In this document: positions 55,605 through 64,000 of the stretch, in pieces | How positions within the stretch are numbered: position 1 is the stretch's first letter | How the letters are laid out: every line of letters starts with the position of its first letter | From: Semisulcospira habei | Lineage: Eukaryota > Mollusca > Gastropoda > Semisulcospiridae | NCBI GenBank assembly: GCA_036245525.1 | Contig: BTPG01000005.1 | Coordinates: 179,618,698-179,682,697, forward strand | DNA length: 64,000 nt | Direction: 5' to 3' | Notes under the pieces: generated by a model | Databases searched by the model: none | The model's input: only the letters and a program-made list of their open reading frames with translations | Told to the model about the DNA's origin: nothing | Position numbers and translations under genes: made by a program

Positions 55605-55647
<43 letters not shown>

Positions 55648-55656
55648 GCGCGCGTC
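55582..55656. repeat. (CA)n(CG)n microsatellite
   Basis: CA tract with a CCAT break followed by a CG run (55633-55654), which could adopt Z-DNA. Confidence 0.96.
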
Positions 55657-55857
55657 CAAAATACGATTGCGTTCAATGCTTAATCCTAATAGTGACAAAA
55701 GTATAACAGCTCACTACACAGCTGACAAATACATTTGATGCAATGTGAAAGCAAAGCAAATCACAAACAAAACGTGCCAACACCCATGGTGCATCCATTT
55801 TTATGTACACATGCAAAATCAAAATTTATATTTCGCTTAAAATCTTCCCGTGGACAG

Positions 55858-56235
55858 ACGTTCAAACGGGCCTGCCACAAATGCTAGAGGTGCGAGGTTC
55901 GATACCCGGTTCCGGCGTCGGACTTTTCTCCTCTACCGTCGGGGGTTCTTTCTCCGGGTACTCCGGCTCTTTCTCCCCCACGACTTTGGTATCAATTTCA
56001 GCCCACTTAATCAAATTTCAAATATAAACTTCAGTAGCTCGCTTAGCACCACGTGAATGTTCTGTGTTTATATACAGTGTGTGAGTGAATGCGCGTGATT
56101 ATAACTCCCTGTTGAACAACAACTCACGTGATTGACGTGAGCGTGCTTGTTGGGTTCAGTTCGCGGCGGCGCTTTGAGCCGATTTTCAATTGGGATAAAG
56201 CGCCTAGTTAATGCTCTGATTTATTATTATTGTTT
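55858..56235 (+). mobile_element. SINE with tRNA-like B box and (ATT)n tail
   Basis: GAGGTTCGATACCCGG near 55892 fits a RNA polymerase III B box (GGTTCGANNCC). The 3' part GTTGGGTTCAGTTCGCGGCG, GCGCTTTGAGCCGATTTT, AAAGCGCCTAGTTAATG ends in TTATTATTATTG as in the copies at 17709 and 33718. The A box is not clear. Confidence 0.7.
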
Positions 56236-56273
56236 ATTCAAACCCAGGTCAAAGCAGCAAACACATTTTAAAA

Positions 56274-56301
56274 TAAATAAATAAATAAATAAATAAATAC
56301 A
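56274..56301. repeat. (AAAT)n microsatellite
   Basis: About seven AAAT units. Confidence 0.93.
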
Positions 56302-56308
56302 ATGCACA

Positions 56309-56473
56309 TATGAAGGTCGGATATAGCATAAGTCGGTTATAACAACACTTTTTGGAGAAGTCCCGTCATCACTCTTTTTATGTAAATTTCTTCGCTTATA
56401 ACAAACTTCGGCTACAAAAACAAGAAAAATCGGGTCCTCTGGCGATTTCTTATAACCCAGTTTACTATGACAG
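56309..56473. mobile_element. Pogo/Tigger-like MITE
   Basis: On the minus strand CATAGTAAACTGGGTTATAAG...GAGGACCCG, then CGAAGTTTGTTATAAGCG. Related to 19448-19632. Confidence 0.5.
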
Positions 56474-56854
56474 AAAAAGCTAATGAGTAAAAAAATCGAA
56501 CTTATCGACAAACTATTCATACGCGTCTCGTTTGGTAATACGCGAGATCTGCCAAAAGATCCGTTACGTGTAATCTGGCCCTCAGAGTGTTTTGATCTTT
56601 GATTTTGGACCGTCCATTTCGGGGCCTTTTCTTCGGACGGGCAATCACACGCTTGAGTTGTTGTTCAACAGGGATTTATAATGGAGGCATTCCATCCAAG
56701 ATGGTCATTCAAGCTGGATGGACAAGAGCGTATATCCACAGAAACCGCGTGCAGTCTAAAATACCACTTAGCAAGGAACCGCATGTGTTATCACAGTATT
56801 GCTGGAAAAAGAATGTATGCCTGGAAGAGACCTGGGTCGTCATGAGCATTAGCT

Positions 56855-57090
56855 GTAACCCCTGAACTGCCGGGGCATGGTAAACGCTAACCTGCTGCAA
56901 GAGACATAAACCCTCATGAGCCCCCGCAGTCGCGGGGGCTCATGAGGATTTATGTCTCTTGTTTGTCCTGTGTTAATTCTTTATGCTTGATTTTGTCCCA
57001 TTGACACCTGTGTTTTTTTCAGGCGAATGTTGGTCAGTATGCAGTCGTTTCTGACGCGCAGTTCGTGATCAATGGCAGCGAAGGGGTTAA
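56855..57090. mobile_element. Family B-prime hairpin MITE
   Basis: GTAACCCCTGAACTGCCGGG to GGCAGCGAAGGGGTTAA; perfect hairpin AAGAGACATAAACCCTCATG except one mismatch. Confidence 0.85.
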
Positions 57091-57196
57091 GCCTTGGGGG
57101 CTCACGAGCATCTGTGCAATTTACATCATCACTGTCCTCGAACGGTGGTTGAATCCACAAATGGATCATTATCGAGTCTAAAGTGAGTTCATACTT

Positions 57197-57491
57197 CATC
57201 TGCAAGCGGCATTTATCATCATGAGGCCCCCCCCCCCCCCGCCCCCCCGCCCCCCCCCCCCGCTATATGCGGGGGCTTATGTGGATCCACGCCTGTTGTT
57301 GTGAACATGCGCATCGTCGCTGTCCACATGCAGGATTTCAGTTCTCGACGGCTCATGATCGATTCGAACCATGATAAGAGAGATGAATTGTATCTGTAAG
57401 AGTCATAGATCGTCGTGAGCCAATCAGAGGCATAGATCCTCATGAGCCCCCGCATAAATGATGGAGCTCATGAGGATCTATGCCTCTGACT
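57197..57491. mobile_element. Two family B hairpins, first with C-run apex
   Basis: 57197-57300: GCAAGCGGCATTTATCATCA, long C run, GGGGGCTTATGTGGATCC. 57423-57491: CAGAGGCATAGATCCTCATG with perfect complement. Termini unclear. Confidence 0.6.
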
Positions 57492-57789
57492 GACACTATT
57501 TACATCAACGTGTATCAGTTCCATCTGCGCTGTCCTCATACGAAGAGAGGCAATTGGGAGCTGAATCCACCATGGCTCATTATCGATTCCTCTATGACTG
57601 ATCTGGTGGCGAGCGTCTACCATGTCCACGTGTTTATCTACACCCGAGCCCAGAGCTGTCATTCATCATTCTAATCAATATCTACAGACTCAGCGATGAC
57701 GTACAAAAATTACCACTCTGGGCAACAGTGTGTGGGGGTGAAACAGACGAGGGGAAGAAAGGGAGGTGGCGGGGAGTGGAAGGGGGGGG

Positions 57790-58005
57790 GGGAAACGTTT
57801 AGGGCTCAACGTCGTTTTACCACCACGAAGATTATTTCAAAGAAGGGGCACGGAATAGGATCTGAACAATTCTGATTTCGGCTGGATTCGAACTTGCGAT
57901 CTTTCGGACGAGAGACGAACACTCTGCTACCAATGACGAAACGATTCTTGTGAACTCCAGGTTTTTTCTTATAGTAACAATTAACACGTGATGATTTGGC
58001 TTCCA
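57790..58005 (-). mobile_element. tRNA-derived SINE
   Basis: Minus strand: TTGGTAGCAGAGTGTTCG resembles an A box, and GCAAGTTCGAATCCAG is a good B box 30-odd bases on. A non-tRNA body follows to GGTAAAACGACGTTGAGCCC, a 3' motif common in invertebrate SINEs. Confidence 0.6.
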
Positions 58006-58240
58006 CTGCATGATTACCTCTCTGTCAAAAAGCATAGCGGACCTAGCGGCGAAATAACGAGTGTTATCTGTTTACATACAATCTGTTCAGACAATGACAG
58101 TGTATGTAAGCACACTGTCACTGATTGTGTGTTTCGCGTAATTTCTTGACGCACCAGCAGCGACAGAGACTTGCACTGACAACATGGAAAAATAAATATT
58201 TACTATAATGAGGGGCGCACTTCCCTAGGATGCAAAAGAC

Positions 58241-58322
58241 AGTAAGTCCGTTTAGTGAAAAGCGAGATTTTCGTTGTATTACAATGAAAATCTGGCTTTT
58301 CACAAAAAGTGGACTGACTGTC
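58241..58322. repeat. Palindromic element (family N)
   Basis: AGACAGTAAGTCCGTTTAGTG pairs with AAAGTGGACTGACTGTCC; inner GATTTTCGTTG / CAATGAAAATC. Confidence 0.6.
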
Positions 58323-58329
58323 CTTGGAC

Positions 58330-58812
58330 TTCAGATGGCATGACAAGAAAAGACATGTCAGAAAAAAACTGAACCAACAAGTGGTTCGTAGAACAGAGAA
58401 AAACTGGACGTAGGGGTGGGGGAGGGGTTAGTGCATACATGTTATAACCCCCCCCCCCCCCCCCCTTCTCCTCGGCCTAGTTATTGAGTGGGAGGCCATA
58501 CAATCGTGTTCCTGATCGCACAACGGATAAGACCCTGATTGCCGACCTTGATAACGAAGTCAGCAGCGATGTAAATCTCTGAAAATAACCACCGATGGGT
58601 GATCTGCCTCAGAAACGCAGACTTAAATGGAAAATTTAAATTCTTAACTCTGAAGCCCCAGAGACACAGATCCTTAGTGGCTCTAAAGGCGACGCGAGCA
58701 CTTGAGGGTGTAGTTCTCATACAGATGTGTGACACTCATCGCCGAAGAGATTGTAGACACCTTTCCTGACTTTCGTGTTATTGTAGCTTGAGGAGAACAG
58801 AGTCTCCAAAGT
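58330..58812. other. C-run and unassigned sequence
   Basis: C run at 58446-58465. The minus-strand frame 58481-58735 has exon-like bits but no recognisable domain, so no gene is called. Confidence 0.4.
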
Positions 58813-58881
58813 AAGAGGCATAGATCCTCATGGGCCCCCGCGGGCCTGCGGTGGCTGATGAGGATCTATGTCTCTTGCAGA
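58813..58881. mobile_element. Family B hairpin core
   Basis: AAGAGGCATAGATCCTCATG to GAGGATCTATGTCTCTTGC with apex mismatches. Confidence 0.6.
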
Positions 58882-59106
58882 GGTCTGGATGTAGGTGGTA
58901 GAGTGAAGCTGGACTGCTTGATTCGGCCAGGGACGAGTATTAGCGCCTGAGTTGCCCGGCACAAAATCCACAGGCGATGATTACTGGCAGCTGCACCTAA
59001 AGAACAATTTGTCGCATTTCAATCTGGCCACGAGGCACCGATAACGAAACTAGGTCACCTGTTTCTGGGAGGCGGAGGTGTGCGTGTGTGGGGGAGGGGG
59101 GGAGGG

Positions 59107-59107
<1 letters not shown>

Positions 59108-59171
<64 letters not shown>
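59108..59171. repeat. (GA)n microsatellite
   Basis: Pure GA tract. Confidence 0.97.
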
Positions 59172-59174
<3 letters not shown>

Positions 59175-59204
59175 GTAACGTTTTTGGTTGTGTTATTCTT
59201 TGAG

Positions 59205-59860
59205 AGCATGTGTGTGTTAATCATATGAAAGACTCCGATATTCATTTGATTTATTTTGGGATAAGAATTACGTACCTTTTTAGTAGGATTCCTTTTCTTT
59301 TGCACAGAGACTTGCGATCGATTTTAGTTGTGACGCATAGTTTTCGCTACATTAAACTGGAATTTTCGAGCAGGGTCGCGATCTTTCTAGTGACCTTAGA
59401 TATGACGTCAAGGTTGTCGGCAACATTTCATAACATTGTATCAAAGGCGCTTTGAGGGTAGTGGAAATTTTTAGTAACTTCTTGAGAGTTCTCTTTTAAT
59501 GAATATTAATGAGTTTTGGTTACGTAGTTTTCTTTTCTGATTGGTTGTGTTGGGAGAATTAGCTGGATTGTACTGGAAATCTGTAATAGTATAAAAGACC
59601 GTGTTAGGAAGTATATGCGTACATAGTATGTAAGACGCAGTGTGTCAAACGTGTTGATGCATTGTAGAGGAGACAGTCTATCAGTGTTGGTGCATTTGTG
59701 AATGCATTGTGTCGGATCGCATCGCTGCAATAAAATATTGTTTGAACTGCTACTCAGTCCCGAGTGGTCTACGAAGTTGTGCCACGTGTGACGAATTGCA
59801 GCTGAGTGAAGTTTCTTTACGTGCGTGCGTCTGGTGTGATTGTATCACACTACGACTACG
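59205..59860 (+). promoter_or_regulatory. Possible solo LTR: TATA box and poly(A) signal
   Basis: TATAAAAGACC at 59590 is followed 139 bases later by CAATAAAATATT (AATAAA at 59729), the spacing and order of an LTR U3-R-U5 unit. No internal retrotransposon and no second LTR are seen, and target duplications cannot be fixed because a GA repeat follows. Confidence 0.35.
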
Positions 59861-59866
59861 ACAACA

Positions 59867-59869
<3 letters not shown>

Positions 59870-59958
<89 letters not shown>
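59870..59958. repeat. (GA)n microsatellite
   Basis: Pure GA tract. Confidence 0.97.
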
Positions 59959-60385
<427 letters not shown>

Positions 60386-60523
60386 TACTTTATTTCTCAA
60401 GGATGGACTACCAATAGGCGCACATGCCTCTTTTCGTGTTTGTCTTTGCTAAACTACAACATTAAAAGCAACATTAAAACAACATGTTAACAGCACAAAC
60501 AGGCGGCTATACTCATAAGTCAC

Positions 60524-60613
<90 letters not shown>

Positions 60614-60692
60614 GAAATGAAACTTTATTTTCCAAGGATAAAAGAATAGGTGCGCAGACCTTTTTTCATTCTTGTCCTTGCTACAAACTACA

Positions 60693-60697
<5 letters not shown>
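60386..60697. repeat. Retroposon-tail module, pair 2, with (GA)n
   Basis: ACTTTATTTCTCAAGGATGG...AATAGGCGCACATGCCTC (60387) and ACTTTATTTTCCAAGGATAA...AATAGGTGCGCAGACC (60621) are related; a GA tract lies at 60530-60610. Confidence 0.68.
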
Positions 60698-60757
<60 letters not shown>

Positions 60758-60836
60758 GCGCACGCCGGCACGCACACGCGCTTGCACACACGCACACACA
60801 CACATACACACACGCACGCACGCACGCACACACACA
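60698..60836. repeat. (CA)n(CG)n microsatellite
   Basis: CA tract, CG run at 60743-60760, then mixed CACG/CGCA to 60836. Confidence 0.95.
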
Positions 60837-60892
60837 GAAGTACGTAAACCAGAGTTAGTTCAGACCCCGCTACGGCTCAAACATTGGATTAA

Positions 60893-60934
60893 AGGCCCGG
60901 ACAAACGTGGTATCGTGATGTATGTCCGGGGCCT
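60893..60934. mobile_element. Minimal 42-bp Harbinger-like palindrome
   Basis: AGGCCCGGACAAACGTGG to TATGTCCGGGGCCT, flanked by TAA on both sides (60890-60892, 60935-60937). Confidence 0.65.
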
Positions 60935-61159
60935 TAAACAAACGCCCGCGTCAGACGAAGCACAGTCCCGACCAACGTCTGGCTAATATGCATTACACAC
61001 GGTACATGAAATACAACTACATAATAGACACATACATATAGTATACATGGCACACTGTTAAGACTACATTTGGTACATTGAACGCAAAAACTGTAAGCAT
61101 AAAGGTCAAAATTATATAGACGTTTTACCTCCTCCTGACTAACCGAACACACACATACA

Positions 61160-61168
61160 TGCACGCAA

Positions 61169-61200
<32 letters not shown>

Positions 61201-61275
61201 ACACACCAGCATAACCAAACATGCACAAAACACACTGTTCTGCACACATGCACGCACACACATACACACGTGCCC
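61160..61275. repeat. CA-rich imperfect repeat
   Basis: Interrupted CACA/CACG stretches. Confidence 0.9.
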
Positions 61276-61599
61276 ACACACATATATTTGATAACAGTCA
61301 TTATTCAGAACGCAGTAAGTTTGTTATCTTACGAGCAAGAGAGAAAGAAAATATGGTGCGAAACAGTCGGATCAAACGCATGTCAACATTTTTCGATAGA
61401 ACATCAGCAAATGTGCAAGTGTGCATATATCATCAACTATTGTTATTAAACACATGAACAGTTTCTTATTGTCGTCGTTGTAAAATAGCACGTCTTAGTG
61501 GATGGTTAGGAGAACCTTTTTGTATACTCGTCGTTTTTTTTTTTTCTTTCTTGTTTTTTGTGGGTTTTTTTTTGGTACGACTAACCATAAAAAGAAAAG

Positions 61600-61602
<3 letters not shown>

Positions 61603-61696
<94 letters not shown>
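61603..61696. repeat. (GA)n microsatellite
   Basis: Pure GA tract after a T-rich stretch. Confidence 0.97.
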
Positions 61697-61698
<2 letters not shown>

Positions 61699-61874
61699 CT
61701 CATTAAGTTCAATTGTCACAGTTACACATCACATGTTTACGTTAGCTCCTAACCTTACCCAAGTCTCCACACTATTTATGAGTTGCTCAAGGACTCAAGA
61801 AAATCTGTGCCTTTTCAGTAGTTGGAACTAGTTGGCGCTCTTTACATCAAAAGAGCAAGTTTGTTATCTTACGA

Positions 61875-61940
61875 GCAAGAGGCATAGATTCTCATGAGCC
61901 CTTGCAATTGCAAGGGCTCATGAGAACCTATGCCTCTTGC
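61875..61940. mobile_element. Family B hairpin core, perfect
   Basis: GCAAGAGGCATAGATTCTCA and complement close on TTGCAATTGCAA, where the usual CCGC apex has been changed on both arms. The preceding AAGTTTGTTATCTTACGAGC also occurs at 61316. Confidence 0.72.
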
Positions 61941-62059
61941 AGAGGGACGTACTGAGCTGGCTAAACACAGAAGGACATTCTGTCGAGACCTGTCAATATT
62001 GAGTCCTGTCGATTCCAAAGTACTCATCGTCCGGCACTACTGTTGGAGCCATTCCTAAA

Positions 62060-62400
62060 TCACAGTCGGGTCAAAGACAGCAGATTGAGCCTCTTTAGAG
62101 TAAGCAGACAGTAGTTTGTGAGCCATTATAGTAAGTACTAAAAGGGAGAGCGTCGCTGGTTCGCCGCCCCAGATCACCGCGGCAAGCGTCCTCATAGCAG
62201 ATGAACTGTCACGAGTTCAAGAAAAATCAGACAAGTGCCTCAGAGTGTGGATGTCAGTGAGGCAACTCCTTGCGTGCAAGATGCATATATTTTTAAGAGC
62301 CCACGAGGCTGGAAGCACACACGAGAATACACGCCACTTGCAGATTGATCGCGCTTGAATGATGAATCCAAGGAATATTTAAGTTCGTACAACGTTTCAC
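62060..62400 (+). repeat. Dispersed repeat (uninterrupted copy)
   Basis: GGTCAAAGACAGCAGATTGAG to CAACGTTTCACCTACTTCTG; matches 48040-48610 but lacks the family A element. Confidence 0.72.
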
Positions 62401-62619
62401 CTACTTCTGACGTACGAGCACGTCTCTGTTTTCCGTTCCTGTTTTTCTTTCAGCGTCAAGTGACAGGAGACCAGGACTTCCCACGACAGCGGCAGCTCAA
62501 TGGAATTGCGTCGTGCATTTTGTGCCTGAGGACAGGCTGTGATTCAAATCCCAATTACGCGCATTTGACTACAAATCCCAAATGAACCAACCGCAGCCAT
62601 CAGACATTTCACTCGGCCT

Positions 62620-62848
62620 TTAACCCCATCAGTGCCGAGAAAAAGTGAACACCATCCAACTTCAAGAGACATAGATCCTCATGAGCCCCCGCGACTACGG
62701 GGCTCATGAGGATCTATGCCTCTTGCTCACACCAATTTGTATTCTTGTTTCTAGAACGATTTTGGCTTTTGGGTCGTTCAATACACAAAGATTTCAGAAA
62801 GAAAAAACAAACAAACAATGTACGTACAGCGGCAGGGAAGGGGTACAG
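62620..62848. mobile_element. Family B MITE, reverse orientation
   Basis: TTAACCCCATCAGTGCCGAG to GCGGCAGGGAAGGGGTAC; hairpin AAGAGACATAGATCCTCATG. Confidence 0.82.
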
Positions 62849-62935
62849 ATGTATTTGCACTGCAGTGCTCTGTTCATGATCAGCGCAGAAGATTTGAAAA
62901 CCTGAAAGACCTCAAGTCAATATTGTCAGATTTAG

Positions 62936-63325
62936 ATTGATTGATTGATTGTACGTTGCTGAACGTCCCGACAGCAACAAGGCTTTCTCAAAAAAACAAA
63001 AAAAAAAAAAAAAAAAAAACAACAGAACATTGAATGTATGTCGCCAGCCGGTCAAATACATTAAATAAACCTAACACATGGGGCCTAAATAAAGCTAGAC
63101 CATTTAGCAACACACATCCAATATCAAGAGCTACAGGCAGTGCAGACAGTAGGGAGAGTTTTAAAAAGGCAAATACAGGTGAATGGACAAAGGGCAGACA
63201 GAAACACATGCCCCAGAATAGAGAGAAAAACCCACCCTGTGGGGCTGACCAGGGTGACCCTGGGAACTAAAAAATACCTAACCCCACCCAAGTCCCCCAG
63301 GGCAGACCCGGGTGGGGTTGGTCAG
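62936..63325 (-). mobile_element. SINE-like repeat (R), copy 2, with (AATC)n tail
   Basis: Minus-strand partner of 1650-2152; its 3' end reads GTCGGGACGTTCAGCAACG followed by a CAAT repeat, a typical retroposon tail. Contains a poly(A) run at 62990-63019. Confidence 0.65.
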
Positions 63326-63339
63326 ATTTAGAAGTTAGT

Positions 63340-63420
63340 GTCCTCTGAAGCGACAAGCTAGTCTGGCGCCACCGTCGAAATGCCAAGATTGGTCTATCTT
63401 TTGTTGTAAGGATGCGCTCG
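63340..63420. mobile_element. Family A relic
   Basis: GTCCTCTGAAGCGACAAGCTAGTCTGGCGCCACC then GATTGGTCTATCTTTTGTTG; one arm only. Confidence 0.4.
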
Positions 63421-63486
63421 TAGCACTTTTCGCCGAGCTCAAGTCCACTAAGGGTATATATGTAGCGTGTCAATTTATCGTTGGGT

Positions 63487-63573
63487 TTTAGTCTCCCTCT
63501 GGTAGCATTTTGTGTCGAGGTGAATCCAACAGGAATCACTTCGACAAAACGCGCTCTCGAAAGCCGGTAGGGA
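63487..63573. mobile_element. Family F palindrome, aged
   Basis: TCTGGTAGCATTTTGTGTCG to CGACAAAACGCGCTCTCG around AACAGGAATC. Confidence 0.6.
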
Positions 63574-63607
63574 TTTTAATGCGTGTGGCATTTCTTGCCA
63601 AAGCAGA

Positions 63608-63886
63608 TTTAACCCGCGTTGAGTGCCGAGCAAATTTTGAACACCACCCAACTGCAAGAGGTAAAGATCCTCATGAGCCCCCCGCAGTTGCGAAAGTGAA
63701 CACAATCCAACTGCAAGAGACATAGGTCCTCATGAGCCCCCACGACTGCGGGGACTCATGAGGATCTATGCCTCTTGCTGAGACCAATTTGTATCCGTGT
63801 TTCTTGGGCGGTGTTAGCTTTTGGTCGTTGAATGAGCAAAGATTTCAGAAACGAAAATGTGCGCCCAGTGGCAGGGGAGGTGTTGA
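63608..63886. mobile_element. Family B MITE with partial internal duplication, reverse orientation
   Basis: TTTAACCCGCGTTGAGTGCCG start. The segment AACACxxxxCAACTGCAAGAGxxA occurs twice (63642 and 63699), the second continuing into a full hairpin and the AATGTGCGCCCAGTGGCAGG end. Confidence 0.75.
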
Positions 63887-64000
63887 ATCCATCTTCCTGG
63901 GAGAGCTAGGACATGGTCGGTGTTGTATCCATCTTCCTGGGAGAGCTAGGACATGGTCGGTGTTGTATCCATCTTCCTGGGAGAGCTAGGACATGGTCGG
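63881..64000. repeat. 40-bp tandem repeat, at least 3 copies, open at window end
   Basis: TGTTGTATCCATCTTCCTGG + GAGAGCTAGGACATGGTCGG repeats exactly with a 40-base period; one substitution (GAATCC) in the first unit. Confidence 0.96.

Noticed and set aside
57820..57960. Functional tRNA gene on the minus strand
   Set aside because: A- and B-box-like motifs are present but the anticodon stem and acceptor stem do not pair, and a SINE body follows.
58481..58735. Minus-strand exon upstream of the receptor exons
   Set aside because: It has splice-like borders, but the peptide does not match the M3 or preceding receptor segment expected there and frames break repeatedly.

Overview
This window looks like a piece of an invertebrate animal genome, most plausibly a mollusc. 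The evidence is long introns, very abundant CA/GA/GATA microsatellites, LINE, SINE and Penelope-like fragments, and one interrupted gene with canonical GT-AG introns. The species cannot be named from the sequence alone.

Only one real host gene is supported. It is the 3' part of an ionotropic glutamate receptor subunit of the NMDA type, closest to GluN3/GRIN3, on the minus strand. Five exons are visible in transcription order: 55165-55032, 37517-37367, 35701-35411, 22875-22756 and 17185-16174 (ending in a TGA stop). They encode the end of the agonist-binding S2 lobe, the last membrane helix M4, and a long cytoplasmic tail with a terminal coiled coil. The first four join in phase. The last does not join directly, so a small exon between 22.7 and 17.2 kb has probably been missed. 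The pore and amino-terminal domain would lie beyond 64000. Almost everything else is intron or 3' flank.

The introns are built from mobile and tandem repeats. The dominant component is about 70 short non-autonomous elements (80-280 bp). Most are bounded by TTAA and 12-17 bp inverted termini beginning CC, as in piggyBac-like transposons, and each carries a long near-perfect palindrome in the middle. I use working names: A (termini CATTCAGCCC or CATTCTACCCC; hairpin closing on GGCGCC), B (CCCCTTCACTGCC; hairpin with CTCATGAGCCCCCGC), C (GTGAGGTT termini with a B-like hairpin), D (CATTCGAGACGTG), E (CCCAGTACGCAAAAGGC; GC-rich palindrome) and F (CCCTTTGCTGTCGGTAGCG). Neighbours often share one TTAA, palindrome arms change in a compensating way, and two paralogous empty sites show that A and B elements really inserted.

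Region by region. 0-5 kb: CA repeat, D, J, A and B elements and a SINE-like repeat. 4.95-7.13 kb: a 2.2 kb near-perfect inverted duplication of two TTAA-bounded elements. 7-16 kb: A, B, C, E and F elements, GA repeats and an 82-bp satellite derived from an A element. 16-38 kb: the 3' half of the receptor gene with a Penelope-like insertion (29.9-31.3 kb), a LINE 3' end and many hairpins. 38-55 kb: a large intron with a Harbinger-like MITE, a 2.5 kb LINE (42.5-45.0 kb), nested insertions at 45 kb and a 2.5 kb minisatellite (50.9-53.5 kb). 55-64 kb: an upstream intron with SINEs, GA repeats, a possible solo LTR, and a second SINE-like repeat inverted relative to the copy at 1.65 kb.
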